Assembly: GCA_021847245.1 (NCBI GenBank)
Contig: JAJZUC010000025.1
Coordinates: 1 to 35,492, forward strand
Reading direction: 5' to 3'
From: Deltaproteobacteria bacterium
GTDB lineage: Bacteria; Desulfobacterota; Desulfuromonadia; Geobacterales; Geobacteraceae
Length of the DNA: 35,492 bases
The notes beneath the pieces were generated by a model. The model had not been told where the DNA came from, made no database searches, and saw only the letters and a program-made list of their open reading frames with translations. Below, piece after piece: positions 18,353-27,055 of this stretch. The stretch's first letter is position 1. Every line of letters starts with the position of its first letter. The translations under genes and the position numbers were made by a program.

Positions 18353-19507
18353 TCAACCTTCCGCAGCGCGGATCATGTTGCGGGCGATCACCAGCTGCTG
18401 AATCTGGCTGGTCCCCTCGTAGATCCTGAAGAGGCGCACGTCGCGGTAGAACCGCTCGACGGAGTAGTCGCTGACGTAGCCCGAACCGCCATGGACCTGC
18501 ACCGCCCGATCCGCCACCCTGCCGCACATCTCCGAGGCGAACAGCTTGCAGCAGGAGGCCTCGGTCCCGACGTCCTTTCCCTGGTCGCGGCGCCGTGCGG
18601 CATCCAGCACCATGTTGCGCGCGGCGTAGATCTCCGCCTTGCTGTCGGCAAGCATCGCCTGGATGAGCTGGAATTCCGCGATCGGCTTGCCGAACTGTTT
18701 TCTGTTCATGGCGTAGTGGAGGGCGTCGTTGAGCATCCGTTCCGCCGCCGCGACGCAGACGGCAGAGATGTGGAGGCGTCCCTTGTCGAGCACCTTCATG
18801 GCCGTCTTGAAGCCGACCCCCTCTTTGTGACCGATGAGGTTTGCGGCGGGAACCCGGCAATCCTCGAAGATCACGTCACAGGTGTGGGCCCCCTTCTGTC
18901 CCATCTTCTTGTCGATCTTCCCCAGCGAGAGCCCGGGGGTGCCGGCTTCCACGATGAAGGCGGAAATGCCGCCGGCGCCTTTGTTGTTCGGGTCGGTGCG
19001 GGCCATCACGGTGAAGATGTCCGCTTCAGGGGCATTTGTGATGAATCTCTTGGTCCCGTTGATCACGTACTGGTCTCCGTCGCGCCTCGCGGTGGTGCGC
19101 AGGGAGGCGGCGTCGGAGCCGGCGTCCGGTTCGGTGAGCGCGAATGCGCCGATGATCTCGCCGGCGGCGAGCTTCGGCAGGTAGTAGTGCTTCTGCTCCT
19201 CGGTGCCGTCAATGACGATACCCTGGGCGCCGATGCCGTTGTTCGTCCCGATCAGGGAGCGGAAGGCCGGCGAGGTTTTCCCCAGCTCAAACGCCACCAT
19301 GACCTCCTCCTCCATGGTCAGCCCGAGCCCCCCGTACTCCTCCGGGATGGCGAGGCCGAAGAGGCCCAGCTCCTTCATCTCCTGCACCAGTTCCGCCGGG
19401 ATCTCATCCGTCTCGGCCACCTGCTCCTCGTAGGGTACCAGGCGCTCCTTCACATAACGGGTTACGGTTTCCAGCAAGACATTGAGTGTTTCCTGATCCC
19501 TGACCAT
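18353..19507 (-). CDS. Acyl-CoA dehydrogenase
   Basis: The 384-residue flavoenzyme has all three acyl-CoA dehydrogenase domains. These are the helical N-domain (ELGLFGLAIPEEYGGLG), the middle beta-domain with FAD/substrate segments (FALTEPDAGSDAASLRTTA and YVINGTKRFITNA), and the C-domain with RKQFGKPIAEFQLIQAMLAD, VQVHGGSGYVSDYSVERFYRD and the catalytic Glu at about 364 in RIYEGTSQIQ. It oxidises an acyl-CoA to the 2,3-enoyl-CoA and passes electrons to EtfAB, which is not in this window. AAAGGAAT precedes the ATG. It is 25 bp downstream of iclR and 56 bp upstream of livJ1. The Glu position excludes isovaleryl-CoA-type placement but does not fix chain length or branching. Confidence 0.93.
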   Translation of the reverse strand: MVRDQETLNVLLETVTRYVKERLVPYEEQVAETDEIPAELVQEMKELGLFGLAIPEEYGGLGLTMEEEVMVAFELGKTSPAFRSLIGTNNGIGAQGIVIDGTEEQKHYYLPKLAAGEIIGAFALTEPDAGSDAASLRTTARRDGDQYVINGTKRFITNAPEADIFTVMARTDPNNKGAGGISAFIVEAGTPGLSLGKIDKKMGQKGAHTCDVIFEDCRVPAANLIGHKEGVGFKTAMKVLDKGRLHISAVCVAAAERMLNDALHYAMNRKQFGKPIAEFQLIQAMLADSKAEIYAARNMVLDAARRRDQGKDVGTEASCCKLFASEMCGRVADRAVQVHGGSGYVSDYSVERFYRDVRLFRIYEGTSQIQQLVIARNMIRAAEG

Positions 19508-19532
19508 TGTTCATTCCTTTCTTTTGGCAGAA

Positions 19533-20363
19533 TTAGTGACGCCGGTACGCTTCGGCCTGAACGTTTCTCACGAGAGCAACGAGGTGGGGGCCGATGTTGT
19601 CCTCGAGCATGTGCCGGCGAAGCTGGAAGGCGGGGCCGCCGCAGTTGAAGGCAAAGACTTCGGAGCCGTCGGCGGGGACGAAGGGGACGGCGACGGCGTT
19701 GACATCCTTCTGCCAGTCCCCCACCGAAAGGCAGAAGCCCCTGTCCTGGTACTCCCTCAAGGCCTGCTCGAAACCGGCCCTGATCTTCGGCCAGTCGCTT
19801 CCGTTGCGCACGCGGAGCTGGTCGAGAAGGTGGTCGCGCTCCCTGTCCGGCAACCCGCACAGGTACGCCCTTCCCATGGCGGTGGTGGCGATCGGGATAT
19901 GGGAGCCCACGTCGAGGCGCAGGGTGAAGGAGGTAGCGCTGCAGCGGCAGTTTTCGACGTAGACCATCTCATGGCGGTCGCGGGCACCTATGGCGACCGA
20001 GGCCTGGGCGTGGTCGGCGAGTTCATGCATCATGGGGCGCGCGATCTGGCGGATCTCCATGTTGCCGAGGAGGGAATAGCCCAGGGAGAGGACCGCCGTT
20101 CCCAGATAGTACTTCTCCAGGTTCTTCGAGTGCTTGAGGTATCCCAGCTCGGTCAGGGTAGCGGTCAGGCGCGAAACCGTCGACTTGGGAAGGCCCGTGC
20201 GTCTTGCGATCTCCTGATTTCCCAGGAAACGTTCGCCGGGCCTGAACGAACGCAATACCTCGAACCCCCGGGCCAACGAAGTGATGAAGTGGCGGCTCCT
20301 GTCCGAAGTCCCTTTGACTGTGGCTTCCGGGCCGTCCGGCTTTTCCTGGTTCTCTGCCGCCAT
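19533..20363 (-). CDS. IclR-family transcriptional regulator
   Basis: The 276-residue protein has the IclR N-terminal winged helix (LARGFEVLRSFRPGERFLGNQEIARRTGLPKSTVSRLTATL, then LGYL) and the C-terminal effector domain (ATTAMGRAYLCGLPDRER, GFCLSVGDWQKDVNAVAVPF). IclR proteins sense small acids or aromatics and repress or activate adjacent catabolic operons. The ATG at 20363 has AGGAG/GGGAG upstream. The gene leads its own operon and probably autoregulates: CAAACAGCGTTTG lies just downstream of its -10, and the same motif sits at the same distance from the livJ2 -10. It is the only dedicated regulator in the catabolic locus. Confidence 0.92.
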   Translation of the reverse strand: MAAENQEKPDGPEATVKGTSDRSRHFITSLARGFEVLRSFRPGERFLGNQEIARRTGLPKSTVSRLTATLTELGYLKHSKNLEKYYLGTAVLSLGYSLLGNMEIRQIARPMMHELADHAQASVAIGARDRHEMVYVENCRCSATSFTLRLDVGSHIPIATTAMGRAYLCGLPDRERDHLLDQLRVRNGSDWPKIRAGFEQALREYQDRGFCLSVGDWQKDVNAVAVPFVPADGSEVFAFNCGGPAFQLRRHMLEDNIGPHLVALVRNVQAEAYRRH

Positions 20364-20393
20364 CTCCCTGCTCCTCTTGTCAGGTTCATGAAA

Positions 20394-20440
20394 CAAACGC
20401 TGTTTGCATATACGATACATGGTGTCCCATGGGCTGTCAA
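20394..20440 (-). promoter_or_regulatory. Promoter and operator of the iclR operon
   Basis: On the minus strand the -35 is TTGACA (20440-20435), then a 17-bp spacer, then -10 TATCGT (20417-20412). Five bases further is the palindrome CAAACAGCGTTTG (20406-20394), overlapping the expected transcription start region. The livJ2 promoter has the same layout with identical spacing. The palindrome is a candidate IclR site for autorepression. Confidence 0.65.
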
Positions 20441-20595
20441 CCAGAATAATAAAATTTTATTCTACAATGCGGAACTGTTGAGGGCGGGGCCGGAGTGTCC
20501 TGTCAGCCGGCTGGAATACGGATTCGTAGCAATTGTCCCGTATTGCTGGCTAATTACGGGATGGTAAAATTATTTCGAGTCCTTCGGAAAAAATA

Positions 20596-20659
20596 TTTAC
20601 AAAGGGAACCCCATGCGTTATTCTTGAAATAAGTAAAAATAAATTTTGCAATGCAAAAT
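20596..20659 (+). promoter_or_regulatory. Promoter and operator of the EMO operon
   Basis: -35 TTTACA (20596-20601), a 17-bp spacer and -10 TATTCT (20619-20624) are followed 18 bp later by the palindrome ATTTTGCAATGCAAAAT (20643-20659). The same hexamers, the same spacer length and the same palindrome core occur before the thiolase operon (29770-29834). A site downstream of the start suggests repression by a roadblock. Confidence 0.68.
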
Positions 20660-20786
20660 AGCTTGGCCTGCCTCGCTAAGAGGCTACGGCGAGTAGTAAA
20701 ACATCGTTTTTTCAAGTCGTTCCTGTCGGATTCAGGCTCAATGCAGGCAGTAACCGGGCGTCGGAGAAACGAAAGAGAGGTATCCC

Positions 20787-22772
20787 ATGGAAGCAACGCG
20801 AGAGATCTACTGGAACGTCGGCCACGGGGTGGTCTGGCCCATGTATCTGCTGGGCCTCATCGCCCTGGGGGTGTGCACCTGGGGATTCTGGCAGCGCCTC
20901 CCCGTCTACCGGCAGGGAAAGTCGCTGAACCGGCTCGACCGGTTGCCGGAGCGGATCTTTCTCATGCTGAGGCAGATGCTCGCCCAGACAAGGGTGCTCA
21001 GGGTGCTCGACCCCGGCTTTCTCCACGCTCTCTTCTTCTGGGGATTCGGCCTCCTCTTCGTCGGCACCCTCCTCGTCATGGCCCAGGCCGACTTCAGCCA
21101 GCCACTTCTCGGCATCGTCTTTCTCAAGGGGGGCTTCTACAGGCTCTTCTCCCTCGTGCTGGATCTGGCGGGCCTGGTCGCCCTCCTGATGCTCGGGGGC
21201 CTTCTCGTGCGCCGCTTCTTCGTCAGGCCGGAGGGGCTTGAGACCAACCGCGACGACTACGTCTTGCACGGGCTTCTCTTCGCCATCCTCGCGACCGGTT
21301 TCGTCGTCGAGGGGGTCCGGATGGCGGCCACCGAGATCGGAAAAAACCCGGAGCTCGCCCGCTTCTCCCCCGTGGGCCTGCTGGTCGGCCACCTCTTCAC
21401 GGGGATGTCGGCTGCCGGCCTCTCCCTCACCCACAAGGTTCTGTGGTGGGTCCACCTCTTCCTCGCCATCGGTTTTGTCGCTGCGATCCCCTTCACCAAG
21501 CTGCGCCACATCTTCACCACCAGCGCCAACTACCTCTTCGCCGACCTGGGTCCCAGGGGGGCCATCGCCACCATCGACCTGGAGGACGAAAGCGCCGAGC
21601 AGTTTGGCGCCGCAAAGGTGACCGACCTCACCTGGAAGGACATCTTCGACGCCGACGCCTGCACGAGCTGCAAGCGCTGCCAGGACCGCTGCCCGGCCTA
21701 TGCCACCGACAAGCCCCTCTCCCCCATGAAACTCGTCAAGCAGGTGGGCGAGCTCGCCTTCACCAAGCCCCAGGCGAACCTCGTGGAGACGGCGACCGAG
21801 GAGGCCCTCTGGTCCTGCACCACCTGCCGGGCCTGCCAGGAGATCTGTCCGGCCGGCGTCGAGCACGTGAACAAGATCCTGGAGATGCGGCGAAATCTCA
21901 CCCTCATGGAGGGCTCCTTCCCCGGCGACGAGGTCCGTACTGCCATCGGCAACATCGAGGTGAACGGCAACCCCTTCGGACTGGCCTATGCCGGCCGGGG
22001 AGAGTGGGCCGAGGGGCTAGAGGTCTCGGTCGTCTCCGGGGAGAGCGACGTGGAGATCCTCTACTTCGTCGGCTGTTATGCCTCCTTCGACAAGCGGAAT
22101 CGCGAGATAGCGAAAAGCTTCGTGAGAATCTGCAACGCCGCGGGCGTCAGGGTCGGCATCCTCGGGAAGGAAGAGAAGTGCTGCGGTGAGCCGGCGCGAA
22201 AGCTCGGCAACGAATACCTCTACCAGATGGTCGCCACGGAAAACATTGAGGCGATCAAGGCCAGCGGCGTCAGGAAGATCGTCACCACCTGCCCCCACTG
22301 CTTCAATACGCTGGGCCGTGATTACCGCGACATGGGGCTCGATGTGGAGGTGGAACACTACAGCACCTACATCGGCGGACTGATCAAAGACAACCGGCTG
22401 CAGATCAATCCGGCGGGGTTCGAGTTCACCTACCATGACTCCTGCTATCTCGGTCGTTACAAGGATATCGTGGCCGAGCCGCGTCAGGTGCTTGAGGCTG
22501 CCGGCGGGCGGATCACGGAGATGGCGCGCTCCGGTTACGAGAGCTTCTGCTGCGGGGCCGGCGGCGGCAGGATCCTGGCCGAGGAGAGGCTTGGGCACCG
22601 GATCAACGAGGAACGGGTGAAGATGGCGGAGGCCACCGGGGTGCCGCTTCTGGTCTCCAACTGCCCCTTCTGCCTCACCATGTTCGAGGACGGCATCAAG
22701 ACCGGAGAATGCGAGGGAAGACTCAAGGCGCTGGATCTGGCAGAGATCATAGCCGAAAGGATAGGAGGCTGA
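20787..22772 (+). CDS. Membrane heme/Fe-S oxidoreductase, EtfAB:menaquinone oxidoreductase (EMO) type
   Basis: The 661-residue protein has an N-terminal membrane domain with about six helices and conserved His of the nitrate-reductase-gamma type, expected to carry heme b (residues 1-240). Two [4Fe-4S] motifs follow (CTSCKRCQDRC, 292-302; CTTCRACQEIC, 344-354), then two CCG domains (EKCCGEPARKLG and HDSCYLGRY...FCCGAGGG). This is the architecture of the DUF224/heterodisulfide-reductase-like proteins established as EtfAB:menaquinone oxidoreductases in fatty-acid-degrading anaerobes. It would carry acyl-CoA dehydrogenase electrons into the quinone pool, fitting the dehydrogenase encoded divergently. 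AGAGAGG precedes the ATG. No etfAB genes are present, so the partner must lie elsewhere. Confidence 0.85.
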   Translation: MEATREIYWNVGHGVVWPMYLLGLIALGVCTWGFWQRLPVYRQGKSLNRLDRLPERIFLMLRQMLAQTRVLRVLDPGFLHALFFWGFGLLFVGTLLVMAQADFSQPLLGIVFLKGGFYRLFSLVLDLAGLVALLMLGGLLVRRFFVRPEGLETNRDDYVLHGLLFAILATGFVVEGVRMAATEIGKNPELARFSPVGLLVGHLFTGMSAAGLSLTHKVLWWVHLFLAIGFVAAIPFTKLRHIFTTSANYLFADLGPRGAIATIDLEDESAEQFGAAKVTDLTWKDIFDADACTSCKRCQDRCPAYATDKPLSPMKLVKQVGELAFTKPQANLVETATEEALWSCTTCRACQEICPAGVEHVNKILEMRRNLTLMEGSFPGDEVRTAIGNIEVNGNPFGLAYAGRGEWAEGLEVSVVSGESDVEILYFVGCYASFDKRNREIAKSFVRICNAAGVRVGILGKEEKCCGEPARKLGNEYLYQMVATENIEAIKASGVRKIVTTCPHCFNTLGRDYRDMGLDVEVEHYSTYIGGLIKDNRLQINPAGFEFTYHDSCYLGRYKDIVAEPRQVLEAAGGRITEMARSGYESFCCGAGGGRILAEERLGHRINEERVKMAEATGVPLLVSNCPFCLTMFEDGIKTGECEGRLKALDLAEIIAERIGG

Positions 22773-22774
22773 TT

Positions 22775-23560
22775 ATGACATTCAAGGATGTTCTGGTTCA
22801 TGTCGACAACACGCAACAGTGCACGGCCAGGCTCGACCTGGCTGTTGGTCTCGCCAAGAGGCACCGGGCCCATCTGACCGGGCTTTACGTAATCTCGTAC
22901 CCCCATTACAGGCCCCGGCACGAAAGCACCGAACTCAAGGCGGCAGAGGCGGAAGCGAGTTTCCGTCAGAAAACCGCCCAGGTGGGAATATCCGCCGAGT
23001 GGCTCTGTGTCGACTGGGCGGTTGCCGGAGTGAGCATGACCGAGATCGTCACCCTCCACGCCTACCACAGAGATCTGGTTATCGTCGGCCAGACCCATGA
23101 GGGGGATACCCCGCCCGATCTGCCGGAGCGGGTGGTGTCGGGGTCGGGACGGCCGGTCCTCATCGTCCCCTATGCCGGGACGTTCGAGACGGTTGGGGAG
23201 CAGGTGATGGTTGCGTGGAAGCCGGGACGGGAGTCGGTCCGCGCGCTCAACGACGCCATGCCGTTTCTGCTGGATGCCCGGCAGGCAACCGTAGTGACAG
23301 TGAATTCCTCCGATAGCGGAGAAGATCTCGGCAATGTCTGCACCCACCTGGCTCGCCATGGCGTAACGGCCAAGGGTGAAGAGCTTATGGCGGGAGATAT
23401 CCCTGTCGGCGACATGCTGCTGAACCAGGCATGGGAAGATGGGAGCGACCTTCTCGTGATGGGAGCCTATACCCACACCATCCGGGGAACATTTGCCATT
23501 GGCCAGGTAGCAAGGCATGTGCTCAGACATATGACCATGCCGGTATTGATGTCGCACTGA
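22775..23560 (+). CDS. Universal stress protein, tandem UspA domains
   Basis: The 261-residue protein has two UspA-like halves. The first starts FKDVLVHVDNTQQCTARLDLAVGLAKRH and ends RPVLIVPYAG; the second contains EQVMVAWKPGRESVRALNDAMPFL and ends with LLVMGAYTHTIRGTFAIGQVARHVLRHMTMPVLMSH. The second half has a partial nucleotide-binding signature (MGAYTHTxxxxxxxGxxxxHxL). Family members act in stress resistance and energy status, often without known ligands. The ATG at 22775 follows AGGAGG two bases after the EMO stop, so it is co-translated with EMO. Confidence 0.87.
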   Translation: MTFKDVLVHVDNTQQCTARLDLAVGLAKRHRAHLTGLYVISYPHYRPRHESTELKAAEAEASFRQKTAQVGISAEWLCVDWAVAGVSMTEIVTLHAYHRDLVIVGQTHEGDTPPDLPERVVSGSGRPVLIVPYAGTFETVGEQVMVAWKPGRESVRALNDAMPFLLDARQATVVTVNSSDSGEDLGNVCTHLARHGVTAKGEELMAGDIPVGDMLLNQAWEDGSDLLVMGAYTHTIRGTFAIGQVARHVLRHMTMPVLMSH

Positions 23561-23584
23561 GGGGGCGCCGGTAAGGAATCGGTC

Positions 23585-24057
23585 ATTATCGTGGGAGCTT
23601 CTGGCTGCGCCAGATGCTCCTCAATCCCCTGGTCATCGCTTCCTTTGCCGGGATACTCTGGAGTTTTCTGCACCTGTCGATGCCGGTCATCCTCGATCGC
23701 AGCCTGAAGATCGCGACCGGCATGTCCCTCCCCCTCGCCCTGCTCGCCATCGGCGGCTCCTTTTCGCCGGAGAGGCTGCGAGGGGACCTGGTGATGGCAG
23801 GCCTCGCCGCAGGCGTCAAGGTCTTACTGCTTCCCCTGATCGCCGCCGGCCTCCTGGTCGCCTTCGGCGTCCGCGGACAGGACCTCGGGATCGGCGTGCT
23901 CTTCGCCGCCACGCCGTCGGCGACCGCCACCTATATCATGGCCCACCAGATGCGAGGTAATGCCGAACTGGCCGGTTCGATCGTCATGATGTCGACCCTC
24001 CTTTCGGTTTTCTCCTTCACGCTCGCGCTGTACCTGCTTCGCCGCATCGGCGTGTGA
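23585..24057 (+). pseudogene. C-terminal half of an AEC-family carrier
   Basis: The frame encodes the last ~150 residues of an auxin-efflux-carrier (AEC) permease. It starts FWLRQMLLNPLVIASFAGILW and continues through five hydrophobic helices with the family segment LFAATPSATATYIMAHQM. A whole protein has about 300 residues and ten helices; the first half is missing, and the frame begins just 25 bp after the stress-protein stop. The ATG at 23614 lies inside what would be an internal helix and has no good ribosome-binding site. A deletion that joined the usp gene to mid-carrier is the simplest explanation. The carrier probably once exported or imported organic acids. Confidence 0.7.
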
Positions 24058-24206
24058 GCGTGCCGCATGCCCAGAAGGTCGCAGATACACGATGCCGGAT
24101 GAGCCGAGTTGACTCAGGCGAAGCTTCTGACGCCCCCCTCTGGGGCGGCTTCCGCCTCGTCGGCGCGATTCGCCCACACTTTCATCGACCCATTGTGGAG
24201 GAATCC

Positions 24207-25715
24207 ATGCAAAAGATGCTCAAGCTCATCCTGACCTCCCGCGTATACGAGGCGGCGGTCGAGACCCCGCTGGAGGAAGCGACGGCACTATCGCGCGACC
24301 TGCGCAACCGCGTGCTGCTGAAGCGCGAAGACCTGCAGCCGATCTTTTCATTCAAGCTGCGCGGCGCATACAACAAGGTGGCACACCTTTCGGACACGGA
24401 GAAGGCGCGGGGGGTGATCGCCGCCTCGGCCGGCAACCATGCACAGGGGGTGGCCTTCGCGGCGAGCCGTCTTGGCTTGCGGGCAACGATCGTCATGCCG
24501 GTGACCACACCACGGATCAAGGTGGCGGCGGTCGAGGGACTGGACGCCCAAGTCGTGCTCCACGGCGACAACTACTCGGAAGCCGCCGACTTCTGCCAAC
24601 GCCTGATCGGGGAGGCCGGGATGACGTTCATCCACCCCTTCGATGACGAACTGGTGATCGCTGGCCAGGGCACCGTGGCCGACGAGTTGATGCGGCAGAG
24701 TGCCGGAAAGCTCGATGCCGTCTTCGTGCCGGTCGGCGGCGGCGGGCTTATTGCCGGGATGGGGGCATACCTCAAGGCGCTGCGCCCGGAGGTGCGGGTA
24801 ATCGGGGTGGAGCCGGCTGACTGCGACGCCATGGCCCGCTCCCTCGAAAAGGGGAGGCGCGTGGCCCTGGATTCGGTCGGCATCTTCGCCGACGGGGTGG
24901 CGGTGCGGGAGGTCGGCGGACTGACCTTCGACTACTGCCGGCGATTTGTTGACGAGATTGTCCGGGTCGACACCGATGAGATCTGCAGCGCCATAAAGAG
25001 TATCTACCACGCTACCCGCTCCATCGTCGAGCCGGCCGGCGCCCTCGGCGTGGCCGGCCTGAAGAAGTACGTCCGCGAGCGCGGCGTCGCGGGGCAGAGC
25101 CTGGCGGCGGTCAACTCCGGCGCCAACATGAATTTCGAGCGGCTGCGTTACGTGGCGGAGCGGACCCTCATTGGCGAGAAGCAGGAGGCCCTTTTTGCCG
25201 TCACGATCCCCGAGGAGCCGGGCTCCCTCAAGCGCTTCTGCGCAGAGGTGATCGGCGACCGCAACATCACCGAGTTCAACTACCGCCTCGCCGGCCGCGA
25301 CCTCGCCCACATATTCGTAGGCATCTCCGTCCGCAACGATGAGGAGCGCCTGTCGTTCGCCCGGGAACTCACCGAAGCCGGTTTCGAGAACATCGACCTG
25401 ACCGACAACGACCTGGCCAAGACCCACATCCGCTATATGGTCGGCGGCCGCTCCTCTGAGGTGGTGCGCGAGGTTCTGTACCGCTTCTGGTTCCCCGAAC
25501 GCCCCGGCGCTCTGGCCCGCTTCCTCGGCTCGATGGGCGCAGAGTGGAATATCTCCCTCTTTCATTATCGGATGCAGGGGGGCGACTTTGGCCGCGTTCT
25601 TATCGGTCTAGAGATCCCTGATGGACAGGAGGAGGGATTCCGCACCTTCCTCCAACACCTCCGATATCGGTACGTGGAAGAGACAGGCAATTCTGCGTAC
25701 AGGCTCTTTCTTTAA
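24207..25715 (+). CDS. ilvA: Threonine ammonia-lyase, biosynthetic (IlvA)
   Basis: The 502-residue enzyme forms 2-oxobutyrate from threonine, the first step to isoleucine. It has the PLP lysine segment (IFSFKLRGAYNK), AASAGNHAQGVAF, the phosphate-binding loop VPVGGGGLIAG and two C-terminal ACT-like regulatory domains (FAVTIPEEPGSLKRFCAEVI and RFWFPERPGALARFLGSMG). Tandem regulatory domains are typical of isoleucine-inhibited biosynthetic enzymes. I chose the ATG at 24207, which has GGAGG just upstream; an upstream in-frame start at 24054 lies in the remnant carrier. The gene follows the EMO-usp-AEC unit and converges on the MFS gene. Its presence may explain why the second dehydratase at 11967 could decay. 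Confidence 0.93.
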   Translation: MQKMLKLILTSRVYEAAVETPLEEATALSRDLRNRVLLKREDLQPIFSFKLRGAYNKVAHLSDTEKARGVIAASAGNHAQGVAFAASRLGLRATIVMPVTTPRIKVAAVEGLDAQVVLHGDNYSEAADFCQRLIGEAGMTFIHPFDDELVIAGQGTVADELMRQSAGKLDAVFVPVGGGGLIAGMGAYLKALRPEVRVIGVEPADCDAMARSLEKGRRVALDSVGIFADGVAVREVGGLTFDYCRRFVDEIVRVDTDEICSAIKSIYHATRSIVEPAGALGVAGLKKYVRERGVAGQSLAAVNSGANMNFERLRYVAERTLIGEKQEALFAVTIPEEPGSLKRFCAEVIGDRNITEFNYRLAGRDLAHIFVGISVRNDEERLSFARELTEAGFENIDLTDNDLAKTHIRYMVGGRSSEVVREVLYRFWFPERPGALARFLGSMGAEWNISLFHYRMQGGDFGRVLIGLEIPDGQEEGFRTFLQHLRYRYVEETGNSAYRLFL

Positions 25716-25744
25716 GCGCAAGCACCTAGCTGACGGGACGACCG

Positions 25745-27022
25745 TTACTCCCCTTCCTGCTCTGCGCCGGAAGGGGAGTATCCTGCCTCATGTTTTTTCC
25801 CTTGTGTCCCTCTGGCAAGGGCGAAGAGGACGAGGGTCCCCGCCAGGCCGCAGATCGGCATGAGAAACGCCCCGTGGTACGCCTGGGGCGGGTAGCCTGA
25901 AGCGCTGCGGGGAAACGAGCCGATATAGGAGCCCATGATGTGCTGCCCCGTGGCGGCCCCCATGAGGAGGAAGAAATTCACGCAGGTCATGGCGGTGGCC
26001 GCGAGCCTGTGGGGGACCATGTTCCGTGCCAGCGGGTAGATGATCACCCCCGTCGCGGAAGCAAGGCCGATGACGAAGAAGAGGGCGGCCAGGAGGGGCC
26101 GCGGCAGTGATTCGGCCGGGCCGAGCATGGCGGTCATGGCGATGAGGAGGAGCGTCAGGCCGGCGAGGATCGTTTTTTCGAGGGAGCCGAACAGCCGGTC
26201 GGTGATCCGGCCCAGAAGGAGCGAGCCGGTGACGAAGCCGAAGGAGGTGAAGAGAAGTATGTTCCCCGCCTGGACGCGGCTCAGGCCGACCGCTTCCATC
26301 AGGTAGGGACCCCCCCAGAGGGCGAGGAGCACCATGTAGTTGGCGTACCAGAAATAGGCGAGGAGCGAGACGAACCAGAAGGTCGGGGTGGTCAGGATCA
26401 CCCGCCAGGAGTGGAGGATGCCGGCGATGCCGCAGTTGGGCCCTTCACTCTGTTCGGCCGCCGCCGGTGGGGTCTCGCGGACAACGGCGTACACGGCCAC
26501 CGTAACGACGGCCTGAACGAGCGAGGCCGCCAGGAACGTGTTCCGCCAGCCGAAGCGGGTGACGGCCATGGCCAGGGGCGAAGTGGCGCAGAGGATTCCG
26601 AGACTCCCCGTCCCGGTCAACAGGCCGGACACCGAGGCGAATTCCTGCGCCGAGAACCAGTTGGTGAATATCTTGAGCGACCCCATCAGCACGCATGCCG
26701 TCCCCATGCCGAGGAGCACCCTGCCGGCGAGGGCGGCGTGGTATCCGGGGGCGAGGGCAAAGGCCACTGACCCGCAGGTGGTTACCATCCCTAGCAGAGT
26801 GATCATCGCTCTGCCGCCGTACCGGTCGATGAGAGGACCGAGCGGGATCTGGACGAAGGCGAAGACGTAGAAGAATATCCCCGACAGGACGCCCAGCTGT
26901 GCCGCGGTGAGCCCCAGGTCGGAGGAGAGGTCCCTCGCCACCACCGCCATGGAGATGCGGTAGAAGATCCCCATGATGAACATGAGGGAGAGGACCGTGA
27001 ATATTTTCCAGCGCTTGGCCAT
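25745..27022 (-). CDS. MFS transporter
   Basis: The 425-residue protein has twelve predicted transmembrane segments. It carries the MFS loop 2-3 signature in the form GPLIDRYGGRAMITLLG and a matching second-half motif (GRITDRLFGSLEKT). The long central loop (RETPPAAAEQSEGPNCG) splits the two six-helix halves. It resembles the anion/organic-acid (NNP/OPA-like) branch of MFS, but substrate is not determinable. The last codons form one arm of a 12-bp hairpin. It is the third gene of the livJ2-MFS-MFS operon, 33 bp after the previous MFS gene, so it is presumably induced with the same substrate, as importer or product exporter. Confidence 0.87.
   Translation of the reverse strand: MAKRWKIFTVLSLMFIMGIFYRISMAVVARDLSSDLGLTAAQLGVLSGIFFYVFAFVQIPLGPLIDRYGGRAMITLLGMVTTCGSVAFALAPGYHAALAGRVLLGMGTACVLMGSLKIFTNWFSAQEFASVSGLLTGTGSLGILCATSPLAMAVTRFGWRNTFLAASLVQAVVTVAVYAVVRETPPAAAEQSEGPNCGIAGILHSWRVILTTPTFWFVSLLAYFWYANYMVLLALWGGPYLMEAVGLSRVQAGNILLFTSFGFVTGSLLLGRITDRLFGSLEKTILAGLTLLLIAMTAMLGPAESLPRPLLAALFFVIGLASATGVIIYPLARNMVPHRLAATAMTCVNFFLLMGAATGQHIMGSYIGSFPRSASGYPPQAYHGAFLMPICGLAGTLVLFALARGTQGKKHEAGYSPSGAEQEGE
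25746..25780. terminator. Hairpin between convergent ilvA and MFS genes
   Basis: TACTCCCCTTCC (25746-25757) and GGAAGGGGAGTA (25769-25780) form a perfect 12-bp stem with an 11-base loop. It lies 31 bp past ilvA and overlaps the last codons of the opposing MFS gene. A T-run (about 25793-25798) follows on the plus strand at some distance. A terminator role for ilvA is plausible but the T-run is not ideally placed. Confidence 0.5.
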
Positions 27023-27055
27023 GGTAACCCCGTTTGCGGCGGTTCTTTTCCGGCT

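Larger units (their letters stand above)
20364..20786. other. Divergent control region 1 (iclR operon / EMO operon)
   Basis: This gene-free 423-bp stretch separates two divergent operons. It holds the leftward promoter and operator, an AT-rich imperfect palindrome (AGAATAA...TTATTCT, 20443-20463), an inverted repeat CCCGTA...TACGGG (20537-20560), and the rightward promoter with its ATTTTGC palindrome. Its plan matches 29498-29953. Confidence 0.65.

Noticed and set aside
17118-18401. Long ORFs opposite livJ1, ilvA, livM, sucC and others (for example 15336-16283, 24348-25565, 32252-33475)
   Set aside because: They mirror the third-position GC of the real genes, have His/Gly/Asp-rich nonsense composition and no ribosome-binding sites.
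24058-24206. T-box or attenuation leader for ilvA
   Set aside because: A small GC-rich hairpin is present, but no T-box motif, leader peptide with Ile/Val/Leu codons or U-run could be found.
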